Below, piece by piece: positions 33,777 to 42,523 of a stretch of DNA of 52,153 bases (position 1 is the stretch's first letter; every line of letters begins with the position of its first letter). This DNA is from an uncultured Opitutales bacterium (lineage in GTDB: Bacteria; Verrucomicrobiota; Verrucomicrobiia; Opitutales; UBA953): NCBI GenBank assembly GCA_934675585.1, contig CAKUQY010000013.1, positions 1-52,153 on the forward strand, written 5' to 3'. Below the pieces are notes generated by a model that was given only the letters and a program-made list of their open reading frames with translations, ran no database searches and had not been told where the DNA came from. The position numbers were made by a program, and so were the translations under genes.

Positions 33777-34958
33777 ATGAAGATTTCAGCAGTTTCATTC
33801 GACCTCACGGGAACGCTTTTAAAGCCGTTCCCGTCGTTGGGCGAACTTTGCGTGCAGGCGATGCAAGCACAAAAAATTGAAGACATTCCCGCCGCAGAAA
33901 TTTTTAATGCGCGACAAAACGACGCACGTTCCCGCGCGCAGCTCAACGGACACGCGCCCGTCAGCGAAGAACGCTCCAAAGATTATTGGCGCGCGATGCT
34001 TTGGGAAATTTTTGCAGGCGCGTGTACCAACGAACAATTTAAAATTGCCGAAGCATTTATTTACAACGCACTCGCCCAGCCCGAACACTGGCAATTAATG
34101 CCCTACGTGCGAGAAACGCTCGAATTTTTGCAATTTATTCACGTTCCCGCGGTTGTCATTTCCAACGGTGATTCGCGCTGGAAAAAAGCGCTCGACGACA
34201 AAGAGCTGACACCATTTTTCAAAAAAATCTTTATTTCGGCAAAAACAGGATTTTCCAAGCCCAGCGAAGCCGCATTTGATCACGTTTGCCGCTCGCTCAA
34301 AATTGCCCGCAACGAATTGTTGCACATCGGCGACACGATGAGCGACGACATCGTTCCCGCGATCAATTTCGGCGCCAACGCAATTTGGGTAACCGCGCAT
34401 CCAAGCGAAATCGAAAAAAAGCCCGAGCAAGTCGAATATTTTAGCGATTTAAAAAATGTCGGCTTGTGCATTCGCGATTTAATTGCAAGCGGTGAAAAAA
34501 ATATTTCACACGCGCGCAACACTCAACAATTGCTCGCGCGCCTCGACAATCGCCAACTCGAAGACAACGGCGCGCCACGGCTTTACCGCGCGCTCGACCC
34601 ACAAAAAGAAATCGCCATTTCTTCAAAATTTATCGCGCGCTCAGAAGAACGCCGCGCCGCTGGCGACGATAACGTAAGACATCTCGCCGACATCGTTCCC
34701 GCAATCATTCAAAAACGCGGACTTTTCAAAGGTTCAATTCAAGAAACTCTCGGCGAAATTTGGCACGAATGCGTTCCCGCAAACTTGGCAAATCGTTGCC
34801 ATCCCGATGATTTAAAAGATAATTTTACCACCCTCTACGTGCGTTGCGACAGTGCGGCGACAATGCAAGAATTCGCCTTCCAAAAAGTGAGAATTCTCAA
34901 AAAACTCAAAGCCAATCCCGCTTGCGCTAAATTAAAAAATCTCGTTCCAGTCTGCTAA
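33777..34958 (+). CDS. HAD-family hydrolase fused to a DciA (DUF721) domain
   Basis: Residues 1-235 form a HAD domain: motif I is FDLTGT with D9 but T11 instead of the second Asp, motif II is S129 (VVISNGD), K161 is motif III, and the GDTMSDD acid motif is at 185-191. The missing second Asp recalls REG-2-like HADs. After a charged linker (about 240-300), residues 300-393 match DUF721/DciA, with HLADIVPAIIQKRG, a key Trp (W329) and LYVRCDSAATMQEFAFQKVRIL. DciA loads or regulates the replicative helicase DnaB. One uninterrupted frame joins both. It lies 18 bp after the GH13 gene. Confidence 0.75.
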   Translation: MKISAVSFDLTGTLLKPFPSLGELCVQAMQAQKIEDIPAAEIFNARQNDARSRAQLNGHAPVSEERSKDYWRAMLWEIFAGACTNEQFKIAEAFIYNALAQPEHWQLMPYVRETLEFLQFIHVPAVVISNGDSRWKKALDDKELTPFFKKIFISAKTGFSKPSEAAFDHVCRSLKIARNELLHIGDTMSDDIVPAINFGANAIWVTAHPSEIEKKPEQVEYFSDLKNVGLCIRDLIASGEKNISHARNTQQLLARLDNRQLEDNGAPRLYRALDPQKEIAISSKFIARSEERRAAGDDNVRHLADIVPAIIQKRGLFKGSIQETLGEIWHECVPANLANRCHPDDLKDNFTTLYVRCDSAATMQEFAFQKVRILKKLKANPACAKLKNLVPVC

Positions 34959-34974
34959 AATTTGTTCCCGCGTG

Positions 34975-36249
34975 TTATTTTTCAACTTTCTTACGAATCA
35001 TCGTCAACGGCGCGGGAACGATGCCGCCGAGCGAACGCACGGGAACGAGCGCGGTTTGATTGGCTTTGCCCGCTGAAATCGCGGGAACGCTTTTGCCGTT
35101 GAGCCCATCGTAAAGTTCGGTCAAAACCACTTTCACGGGTTCAAGTTGATTAGGCAACAAAAATTCAATCGTTTCGCCAAGCGACATTTTGTTGCGCACA
35201 TCAAAACGCACCCAATCGCTTTCCTGCGTTCCCGCAGGTAATTGTTGCGCGGGAACGCCCGATTCGACAACCATGCCCACATTTACCGCGGTTCCCCAAC
35301 TAACGCTCGTTTCATAATTTTGCGCTTCTGCGCCGGGAACGCCATCAAAAAATCCACGCGTGTAGCCGCGATTTTGCATCGTGTCGAGCTCGCGCATAAA
35401 TGGTTCCGCGCTCCAATTTGTGGGATTTTTTAACCACGCATCAATCGCAAGCCGATAAATGCGCGCCGTTTGCGCCACATAATAATCGCTCTTGTTGCGA
35501 CCTTCGATTTTGAGCGAATTAATTCCAGTCGCCAAAATGCGCGGCAATTCTGGCATCAAGCACAAATCGCGCGAATTCATAAAATAGGTTCCGCGCGGAT
35601 CTTCTTCAACCTTGATCAATTCGCCCGGACGCTTTTGTTCTTCCAAATAAAGATTGTATTCCCAGCGGCACGACTGCGCGCAACGCCCTTGATTTGCCGA
35701 GCGTCCCGTCATAAACGCCGACAGCAAGCAACGTCCCGAATAACTCATGCACATCGCGCCGTGAATAAACATTTCGAGCCCGATATCGGGAACGCGTTTT
35801 CTGATTTCTTCGATTTCTCCAAATGTTGTTTCCCGCGAAAGCACGCAAAGTTTCGCGCCGAGCGATTTCCAAAAATTAACCGTCGCATATGACGAAACAT
35901 TTGCCTGCGTCGAAACGTGCAGTGCGATTTCTGGCGCGTGTTCCCGCAAAAACATAAAAATGGCGGGATCGGAAACGATTACGCCGTCGGGCCCGAGTTC
36001 CCGCAACATCTGCGCAATCGCGGGCAATTTTTCCAAGTCTTGATTTTTTGAAAACAAGTTAAGCGCCAAATAAATCTTTTTGCCTTTGCTGTGCAAAAGC
36101 GCGATGCCTTGCTCTAATTCTTCGCGCGTCAAGCCAACGCCCGCGCGCAACGACATCGCCGGCAAGCCGCAATAAACCGCGTCCGCGCCATAATAATCGG
36201 CAATTTTCAATCGAGTAAACGTTCCCGCAGGTAAAAGTAATTCGTTCAT
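34975..36249 (-). CDS. U32 family peptidase / RNA hydroxylation protein
   Basis: The 424-residue protein belongs to the U32 group that includes TrhP (YegQ) and RlhA, which hydroxylate tRNA or rRNA. It starts with a TIM-barrel-like domain (LLPAGTFTRLKIADYYGADAVYCG). The U32 signature EMFIHGAMCMSYSGRCLLSAFMTG is near residue 160-185, with the cluster cysteines in GRCAQSCRWEY. The C-terminal region (about 330-424) is the usual beta-barrel extension. Peptidase activity is doubtful in this family. It is monocistronic, with REP sequences between its start and the next gene. Confidence 0.88.
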   Translation of the reverse strand: MNELLLPAGTFTRLKIADYYGADAVYCGLPAMSLRAGVGLTREELEQGIALLHSKGKKIYLALNLFSKNQDLEKLPAIAQMLRELGPDGVIVSDPAIFMFLREHAPEIALHVSTQANVSSYATVNFWKSLGAKLCVLSRETTFGEIEEIRKRVPDIGLEMFIHGAMCMSYSGRCLLSAFMTGRSANQGRCAQSCRWEYNLYLEEQKRPGELIKVEEDPRGTYFMNSRDLCLMPELPRILATGINSLKIEGRNKSDYYVAQTARIYRLAIDAWLKNPTNWSAEPFMRELDTMQNRGYTRGFFDGVPGAEAQNYETSVSWGTAVNVGMVVESGVPAQQLPAGTQESDWVRFDVRNKMSLGETIEFLLPNQLEPVKVVLTELYDGLNGKSVPAISAGKANQTALVPVRSLGGIVPAPLTMIRKKVEK

Positions 36250-36295
36250 AAATTTTCTAATTTTTAAAATAAAATTTTACACATTTTCATCAGGA

Positions 36296-36353
36296 GAAGC
36301 GGTTTCCAACCGCTTTTCTTTCTTCATCAATAAAAACACTTTCTAACCGCTTC
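36296..36353. repeat. REP sequences at the 3' end of the RAYT gene
   Basis: A full REP hairpin (36297-36315, AAGCGGTT-TCC-AACCGCTT) is followed 29 bp on by an inverted half (AACCGCTTC, 36345-36353). The half contains the stop codon and last codons of the transposase gene. The same GAAGCGGTT head makes up the BIMEs at 1-73 and 239-311. Confidence 0.8.
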
Positions 36354-37137
36354 CCCAAATTCCTGAATCGCCCCACAAACGATCACAAAGTGCTTCTTCA
36401 GCCCTTACAAATGCAAGCGACGGTGAATTTTTTATAATATATGCAAGCGTTTGATTAAAATGTTTTTGATTGCGAATATATCGTTCCCAAGATTCTTTTT
36501 GCCAAAGCGCTCCCGATTTTCCTAAAAATTCATTGAGTTTCTGCGAAGAAAAGCGTTTCCAAGAATGTAAAATCTCCGCAATCTTAAATGCGCCCAAGGG
36601 CTCAAAAAGCACATGCACATGATTCGGCATAACGACAAATGCGTAAATTTTATAGCGCTCGCCATCAAAATACTTAAGCGTATTTGCCACAATTTCACGA
36701 CATTCCTTAATGCGCAAAATGCAAGAACCGTAGCCAGCATCTAAACATTCATCAATCTTATTTCTAAATTTTTCAGCATATTCCGCTTCTTCATCATCAG
36801 ACCAAGGTTGCGGATGAGCATTCAGCCAAACATCACGCTCATATTCCCAAATTTTTAATTTTTCTTGAGGATGCGCATTTTCTGCATAACATTTGCATTG
36901 AATTGCCCAATATTCGCCCTCACGCGTTTCTGCAACCAAATCAATTCCCGTATCTTTGCCAGAAAAATCATTGCGAAATGGGAATTCGCCCCACTGCCAA
37001 ACATTGCGAAAACGATTGCAATAAAGCGGATCTGTCTGCAAAAATCGTTGCATCAATCGTTCAAAACGCGCGCCTTTATCTCGTTCAGAAAAAAATTGAA
37101 TGCGGTATTTTTTAAGAATATCGAGAAAAGTTGTCAT
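36343..37137 (-). CDS. Chimeric protein: restriction-type nuclease domain plus REP-associated tyrosine transposase (RAYT)
   Basis: Numbered from a TTG five codons upstream of the ATG used here. Residues about 28-95 match the Mrr-like nuclease head of type ISP restriction enzymes and related helicases: FERLMQRFLQTDP, D71 in DTGIDLVAE and QCK at 85-87 (a D-QxK variant of PD-(D/E)xK). Residues about 98-260 are a Y1-transposase/RAYT body: KIWEYERDVWLNAHPQPW, the HxH metal pair H178/H180 (MPNHVHVLF) and a likely catalytic Tyr Y225 (SWERYIRN). The normal first strand of a RAYT is missing, replaced by the nuclease. A TATAAT box is 6 bp before the ATG at 37137. The stop codon lies in a REP. Confidence 0.8.
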   Translation of the reverse strand: MTTFLDILKKYRIQFFSERDKGARFERLMQRFLQTDPLYCNRFRNVWQWGEFPFRNDFSGKDTGIDLVAETREGEYWAIQCKCYAENAHPQEKLKIWEYERDVWLNAHPQPWSDDEEAEYAEKFRNKIDECLDAGYGSCILRIKECREIVANTLKYFDGERYKIYAFVVMPNHVHVLFEPLGAFKIAEILHSWKRFSSQKLNEFLGKSGALWQKESWERYIRNQKHFNQTLAYIIKNSPSLAFVRAEEALCDRLWGDSGIWGSG

Positions 37138-37156
37138 AAACAAATTATACAAATTT

Positions 37157-37993
37157 TTATTTTTTTAATTGTTCGCGTTGGCGGAGAGCTTCAAAAAGGC
37201 AAATCGCGCCCGCCATCGAAACGTTCAGCGAATCGGCGAGCCCTTTTTGCGGAATGCCAATCGGTTTTGCAAAATCACTTTTCAACCAAAAATCGGAAAG
37301 TCCCGTTGATTCTGTTCCCAGCAAAATAGCGGTCGGTTGTGTAAAATCGCAATCAAAATAGTGTTCCCGTGCGGCTGGCGAAGTTGCAAAAATTGCCACG
37401 CCGCGTTCCCGCAACCATTGTGCGACTTGTTCTTTTTCTGCGAGTGCAAACGGCATCGAAAAAAGCGTTCCTTGCGAGGCGCGCACGGTGTTGGGATTGT
37501 AAATATCGCCTGTCAAACTACACGCGATCAGCGCGTCGCAGCCCGCAGAATCGGCAGTGCGCAACAGCGCGCCCAAATTGCCGGGTTTTTCAATACCTTC
37601 GACAACCAGGTAAAGTGGAGAGTGGGGAGTGGAGAGTGGGGAGCGGAGGTTTGAAAGTTGGTGGGAACGCGTTTTTGCAACGGCGATTAGACCTTCGGGA
37701 TTTTCGCGATAACTCGCTTTTTCCATCGCGCTGCGCGAAAGTTCAACGATTTCAATTTGTGCGTTCCCGCGCGCTTGTTCGACGATTTTATGTGCGCTTT
37801 CGTTGCGCAATAATTCGGGGCAAATGTAAAGTTCTACAATTTCAATTTTACAAGCGAGCGCGCGTTCGAGTTCGCGCATACCTTCAATCACAAAAAGTCC
37901 GCTCTGTTCGCGCGCTTTGCGTTGTTCCCGCAATGCGACGAGTTGCAAAACGCGTGGATTTTTTCGGCTTTGAATAATTTCGGTCATAGTCAT
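37157..37993 (-). CDS. SpoU/TrmH-family RNA 2'-O-methyltransferase
   Basis: The 278-residue protein has the N-terminal substrate-binding domain (SRKNPRVLQLVALREQRKAR, FVIEGMRELERAL) and the C-terminal SPOUT knot: VVEGIEKPGNLGALLRTADSAG, LLGTESTGLS and IPQKGLADSLNVSMAGAICLFEALRQ. It methylates rRNA or tRNA ribose, but the exact site is unknown. An in-frame short-repeat insert (37614-37646) encodes LRSPLSTPHSPLY just before the knot. The ATG at 37993 fits the family start. It lies 10 bp after pfkB in an M50-pfkB-spoU run. Confidence 0.9.
   Translation of the reverse strand: MTMTEIIQSRKNPRVLQLVALREQRKAREQSGLFVIEGMRELERALACKIEIVELYICPELLRNESAHKIVEQARGNAQIEIVELSRSAMEKASYRENPEGLIAVAKTRSHQLSNLRSPLSTPHSPLYLVVEGIEKPGNLGALLRTADSAGCDALIACSLTGDIYNPNTVRASQGTLFSMPFALAEKEQVAQWLRERGVAIFATSPAAREHYFDCDFTQPTAILLGTESTGLSDFWLKSDFAKPIGIPQKGLADSLNVSMAGAICLFEALRQREQLKK
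37614..37646. repeat. GGAGAGTGGGGAGTGGAGAGT-type short-period repeat inside a gene
   Basis: A purine-rich imperfect repeat of 7-8-nt units lies within the SpoU gene, in frame, at the domain junction. Similar tracts lie at 41893-41930 (in frame in another gene) and 50524-50552 (intergenic). Confidence 0.75.
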
Positions 37994-38003
37994 CGTCAAA
38001 AAA

Positions 38004-38864
38004 TCAATACTGCGGCATGGCGCCTTTGCGGGAACAGACAAACGTGGCGATGCGCGTAGCTTTGGCGTGAGCATCGGCAAGTGGAGTTCCCGCGAGCAAT
38101 GCCACGACGAGTGTCGCGGTAAAAGAATCGCCCGCGCCGACAGTATCAACAATGGGCGCAGATTTGTCGCAAGCGAGTTTTGAATGTTCGCCATTTGCCG
38201 TCCAAATCTCACTGCCAGCGCCGCCAAGCGTTAAAACGCAATGTTGCAAATTTTCAAAATATTCAAAAAGTTTTTTTGCAAATTCATCATTTGTTGCGGG
38301 AACGCAATTTAACAATTTTTTAAAAACGCCAATTTCATCTTCGTTAATTTTAAGCATTGTCGCCAACGCCAGCGAATCGAGCAAAACTTCATCACTGTAA
38401 AAATCTTGCCGCAAGTTGGCATCAAAAATTTTAATCGCTCCCGCGGGAACGGCTTTTAAAAATTGATAAATCGCCGCACGCGTTCCCGCCGAACGTTGTG
38501 CCAACGAGCCAAAACAAACCGCATTTGTTTGCTCTGCAAGCGATAATAATTCGGGCGTCATTTGCAAATAATCCCAAGCGACATTTGGCGGGAACGCATA
38601 ATTTGCAACGCCGTTTTTATCGAGCGTAATCGGCACCGTTCCCGTCGGCGCGGGAACGCGTTGCAAGTGCGGGAACAATTTTTTTTGCTCCAAAATTTTC
38701 AACGTTTCATCGCCCAATTCATCATTGCCAATCGCCGAAACCACGTTCCCGCGCACGCCCTGTTGCGCCGCGTGATAAGCAAAATTTGCGGGAGCGCCAC
38801 CGAGCGTTTTTTGCTCGCCAAAAACGTCCCACAAAACCTCACCGATACCAACAATATTCATCAT
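38004..38864 (-). CDS. PfkB-family carbohydrate kinase (fructokinase-like)
   Basis: The 286-residue protein has the ribokinase fold. The N-terminal substrate part is GEVLWDVFGEQKTLGGAPANFAYH, and the C-terminal PfkB signature DTVGAGDSFTATLV carries the catalytic Asp. The absence of a strong ribokinase NxxA box and the general layout suggest fructokinase, but the sugar is unproven. The ATG at 38864 overlaps the stop of the M50 gene (ATGATGA), so translation is coupled. Many CGGGAACG words are present in the lid and mid regions. Confidence 0.88.
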   Translation of the reverse strand: MMNIVGIGEVLWDVFGEQKTLGGAPANFAYHAAQQGVRGNVVSAIGNDELGDETLKILEQKKLFPHLQRVPAPTGTVPITLDKNGVANYAFPPNVAWDYLQMTPELLSLAEQTNAVCFGSLAQRSAGTRAAIYQFLKAVPAGAIKIFDANLRQDFYSDEVLLDSLALATMLKINEDEIGVFKKLLNCVPATNDEFAKKLFEYFENLQHCVLTLGGAGSEIWTANGEHSKLACDKSAPIVDTVGAGDSFTATLVVALLAGTPLADAHAKATRIATFVCSRKGAMPQY

Positions 38865-39577
38865 TGCAACAACGCGCTCAAAACGCCTCCTGAAACAATG
38901 TCCGCGAGTTTTAACAAAATGCTCGACAAAAATCGCAAAATCGGTCCGAGCACCATAAACAAAATTGAATTGCCGGGTGTTGGCAACAAAATCAAGCCCA
39001 ACATAATCCACAGCGAATAACGCGTCAATTTATCAAAAACGTGTTCTGGCATTTTCACCGCATAACGCAACACGCGCGAACCATCGAGCGGCGGCAACGG
39101 AATCAAATTAAAAATCATCAACGCGAGATTAAGTTGCATAAACAGCAACAAAAACATCCACGTTCCCGTCACGACATTTTCAGCCATTTCGTGCGAATTC
39201 GCATAGCGCAAAAACATTCCCAACAAAACCGCGCCCAACAACGCAAGCAGCAAATTCATCAGCGGTCCCGCGATCGAAATCAAAATCTCGTCGCGTTTGC
39301 GCGTCGCATAATTGGGCAACGAAATCGGCACGGGCTTGCCCCAACCAAAAATAAAACTCGCGCTCCCGCCCAAAAGCACAGGGCTGAAAATCATAATCGC
39401 CGGCAAAATAAACGTGCCAAATTGCTCAGCATGCGCGAGCGGATTCAGCGTAACGCGTCCCAAACGCCGCGGGAGCGAATCGCCCAATTTATCGGCAACA
39501 AAAGCGTGTCCAAATTCGTGCAGCGTGATTGATAAAATCAAACACACAAACAACAAAATAGCTTGAAAAAAATCCAT
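38861..39577 (-). CDS. Site-2 protease-like M50 family membrane metalloprotease
   Basis: This is a small S2P without PDZ domains, with about 238 residues and five to six membrane helices. The zinc site is HEFGH near residue 20-24; the third ligand is in LIPLPPLDGSRV. Such short M50 proteins cut membrane-bound substrates such as anti-sigma factors, but the target is unknown. The ATG at 39577 lies 9 bp after TATAAA; another ATG is at 39583. It is the first gene of the run with pfkB and the SpoU gene. Confidence 0.88.
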   Translation of the reverse strand: MDFFQAILLFVCLILSITLHEFGHAFVADKLGDSLPRRLGRVTLNPLAHAEQFGTFILPAIMIFSPVLLGGSASFIFGWGKPVPISLPNYATRKRDEILISIAGPLMNLLLALLGAVLLGMFLRYANSHEMAENVVTGTWMFLLLFMQLNLALMIFNLIPLPPLDGSRVLRYAVKMPEHVFDKLTRYSLWIMLGLILLPTPGNSILFMVLGPILRFLSSILLKLADIVSGGVLSALLQ

Positions 39578-39730
39578 CGACATAATTTTATAATGATAAC
39601 ATTTAATAAGCGTTCCCGCGAGCGAAGAAACTACACCTTTTTTTAGCTGATAACTGAAAGCTTGCGGGAACGCGGGAGCGGCGGGAACGCGAGAATAGAA
39701 TTTTTAACACAGATTTTGCAAAGGGAACGC

Positions 39731-41541
39731 ATGCCGAGCTCGAAGCAATCAAACAACAAGCAATCGCAAACGGCACGTTTATGAAAGCACCAAACGGCAA
39801 GCCAACAAACCTCAACGAAAAACAATGGTTGCAAGTGCGAACAAAAGCATTCAAAAAATGGTTCGGCGATTGGGAACACTTGGCGAAAGTTAAGCGTGTT
39901 AAAAATATTGTTCCCACTGAAATATCGAGCGAAAATTACAGTGCGGAAGATGCGGAACGCGACTACAAGAACATTGGTGTTGCTACAAATAAAAACACAG
40001 GCAAAAAAGCGGCATTCGTAAACAATTCTCTTTGGAAGATTTTACGGCATAAGGGATTTAATCCTGTCGTGATCAAAGAATTAAAATCTGTTTTTGAAAC
40101 ATCGCTTCCAATCATCGAGGGAGAGTCAAAACTTGCTTTTTACCGAAATAATACACCGCACAAAGAACAGTCCAATATTGAAAGTTATGATCATTATGTC
40201 AACAAGGTTTCAATAGACGGTAAAGACTATTACGTTCGTTTCACGCTGCAAAACTTTAAGCGCAGCAAAAAAAGAACGGAGAAAACAAGCGAATTTCATT
40301 CTTCGTTTGTTTCGGATGTTGTTTTATACGAATCAAAAAGCGAAACACCTTCCGTAAAATCTATGAACAGCATAGCGACAGAAGAAAGTTTCGCTTTCGT
40401 TGATAATAGATTATTGGAATGGATGAACATTGTCAACGAAAAAGATGTTTCAAAAATCATCGACGAAAACGGAGAACCACTGGTTGTCTATCACGGGACA
40501 AATGAAAAATTTAATGTGTTCGATAAAACAAAAGGTCGAGCGAATATGGATATTCAAGGAATGTTTTTCAGTCCTTGGGAAACCGATTCGCAAGGATATG
40601 GCTCAAATGTCCGTTCGTTTTTCTTAAACGTAAAAAATCCAGCGAGTTTTGGAGATGGTTTTACTGCGCTTAACAAACACAAAAGCGAAGACGGCGCGGG
40701 CGTTAGTGCGCGATTAGACTTAATCAAACAAGGTTTTGACGGTGTAAACAACGACGGAGAGGAATACATTGCATTCTCTCCCAACCAAATCAAATCCGCC
40801 ACAGACAACACGGGCACATTCGACAGCGAAAACGCAGACATTCGCTACTCACTCGCGCAAATTGAAGAATCGAGCAACGGAAAATTATCTCTCAACATGG
40901 ACGCACCGCGCGATTTGTTCTACAACCCAATGAGACAAATTTACGACAAGGCGCGCCACGATAAATTCGTAAAAGATAAAACAAACGAAGAACTCGAAGC
41001 ACTCAACACCGCTGCAACGAACTACGATTCGCTTTTGAAAATCGCACAGCAAGCAACAACACTCGCTTGTTGGCAAGTAAGAAACAAACGCGACAATGCG
41101 CCAAGTTGGGTAATTAACCGAATTACAAAATCTCTCAACGATGCTGAGCGAGCCATTGCGGTAGAGCGCGCACAAATGACCTACGAAATTATCAAAAATC
41201 GCTACGGCGGCGCGCTCCCGCCAACCTTCGATAAATTCGTGAAATTCGTGGATAAACTAAAACAAGAAAAGGCAAAAACAATGAAAACCAACATATCGAC
41301 CATCAAAGAATTATGGCAACGCGCTAAAAACGCCAGCCGCGCACGCGTAGAGTTGTTGCGCGGGAACGAATTTTTGCGCGCATCGCTTGCGGGAACGATT
41401 GTGCAAAAGCGGCTCGACGAGATGATCGCACTGCTGCGAATCACCAGCGACGACGCGCGCCACGAGTTTGAAATCTTACTCGCAGACAACGAAACGTTCC
41501 CGCAATTTTGGCAAGCCGTCAAAGGCAAATTTAACGTGTAA
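39731..41541 (+). CDS. Fragment of a phage polyvalent protein with nuclease-like and ADP-ribosyltransferase-like domains
   Basis: From the ATG at 39781 there are 586 residues, but the frame and protein similarity continue upstream to about 39731 (AELEAIKQQAIANGTF) without a start, so the gene is truncated at its 5' end. Residues 11-32 (LNEKQWLQVRTKAFKKWFGDW) are the hallmark join of large polyvalent proteins. About 55-190 resembles the phage Barnase/EndoU/ColicinE5-D/RelE-like nuclease group. About 225-357 is ADP-ribosyltransferase-like: VVYHGTNEKF, GMFFSP, EEYIAFSPNQIKSATDNTGT. The last 200 residues are helical. Related proteins ride with phage DNA and act early in the host. The first 1.5 kb has no uptake-like word. 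Confidence 0.7.
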
Positions 41542-41601
41542 AAAGTTTTTCACAATCTTTTACACTTATTCACAAAATTAAAGTTAACAAATTGAAAAAA
41601 A

Positions 41602-41631
41602 CTTTAACATTCGTTCCCGCGAATGTTAAAG
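41602..41631 (+). terminator. Strong terminator with the uptake-like core in the loop
   Basis: A perfect 12-bp stem CTTTAACATTCG/CGAATGTTAAAG (41602-41613 and 41620-41631) has the loop TTCCCG, so stem and loop together spell CGTTCCCGCG. It lies 60 bp after the polyvalent gene stop. The A-rich 5' and A/T-rich 3' sides allow a role in either direction. Confidence 0.7.
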
Positions 41632-41673
41632 AAAACGAAAAATTTTAACAGACGCGTTCCCACAAAAAAAACT

Positions 41674-41765
41674 TTGCGTGATTTGCGATAAATTTGCGGA
41701 ATCCGCGTTAAAAAATATTCGTGAAATTCGTGGATAACTTTCAACAATCAACAATCAACAATCAA
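41674..41765. repeat. TTTGCG and TTCGTGAAATTCGTGG short-period repeat tract
   Basis: 41674-41710 is an imperfect repeat of TTTGCG-type units. 41718-41742 is the TTCGTGAAATTCGTGG unit. 41743-41765 is tandem CAACAATCAACAATCAA. The same three families recur elsewhere in the window. No gene lies in 41542-41778. Confidence 0.75.
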
Positions 41766-41778
41766 GGAATAAAAAATT

Positions 41779-42345
41779 ATGAAAATTGAAATCACAATGA
41801 CTGAAATTTGCTTGCTGGCAGACTTGTTTTGCGAGCGATTTAAAATAAGCGCAAAGGACGCGACAAAAGCCGTTCCCGCGGGAGATTGTGCGCCCTGCAC
41901 TCCACACTCCACACTCTCCACTCCACACCCAAAAGAAGACATCACGCGCGTGAAAACGGCGGCGGACGATTTTATGGAAGCGTTGAAAAATTCCGTTCCC
42001 GCAGACGACAAAGAAGACGGTGGCGACGTTCCCGCAGACGACGAAGAAGACGATGATGAATTTATCGGCGATGACGGTGAAGCGTTAGAAATTGGCGATA
42101 ATGCGGAGTTTGTTGACGATTGCGCCGACGCATTGTTGCGCAATGGCTACACGCTCAAAAACGCCACGCCGCAAAAGATTTGCGACGCGTTGGTTGCTTT
42201 TGGCTACGACACTGCCGACAAAAACGAGGTGCGAGAAGCATTGATTGACGCTTGCGCGCAAAAGGCGGGAACGCGTTTTTCAGTCGATTTCAAGCGCATT
42301 GGTCGCGGGTATTTGTTTACGTTTAAACGCAAACCGAACGAATAA
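41779..42345 (+). CDS. Acidic hypothetical prophage protein
   Basis: I do not recognise this 188-residue protein. An AAGGA Shine-Dalgarno precedes the ATG. The N-terminal 38 residues form a helix. An in-frame short-repeat insert then encodes TPHSTLSTPHP. A very acidic low-complexity stretch (about 75-112, DDKEDGGDVPADDEEDDDEF) follows, then a compact C-terminal domain (about 115-188) that resembles nothing I can name. It lies between a polyvalent fragment and the terminase genes, so a phage packaging or head role is possible. Confidence 0.7.
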   Translation: MKIEITMTEICLLADLFCERFKISAKDATKAVPAGDCAPCTPHSTLSTPHPKEDITRVKTAADDFMEALKNSVPADDKEDGGDVPADDEEDDDEFIGDDGEALEIGDNAEFVDDCADALLRNGYTLKNATPQKICDALVAFGYDTADKNEVREALIDACAQKAGTRFSVDFKRIGRGYLFTFKRKPNE

Positions 42346-42347
42346 TT

Positions 42348-42515
42348 TTATCAACGAATTAAACGAATTAGACTAATTTTTTAACGCAAAGGACGCAAAA
42401 AATCGCGAAGCGATTTAGGAAATAGGAAAAAGGAAAGAGGAAAGAGGAAAAAGGAAAAAGAAAAAAGAAAACCCAAAAATATTTCGTTAAATTCGTGAAA
42501 TTCGTGGATAAAAAT
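42348..42515. repeat. Mosaic of short-period repeats
   Basis: It consists, in order, of ACGAATTAAACGAATTAGAC units (42354-42375), TTTAACGCAAAGGACGC (42381-42398), a purine tract of GGAAAAAGGAAAGAGG units (42418-42470), and TTCGTTAAATTCGTGAAATTC units (42484-42508). All four have relatives elsewhere in the window. It contains no gene. Confidence 0.75.
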
Positions 42516-42523
42516 TGACAATT

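Noticed and set aside
39603..39917. 104-codon minus-strand frame in the M50/prophage gap
   Set aside because: Composed of uptake-word and repeat DNA plus antisense of the polyvalent fragment; no protein-like pattern.
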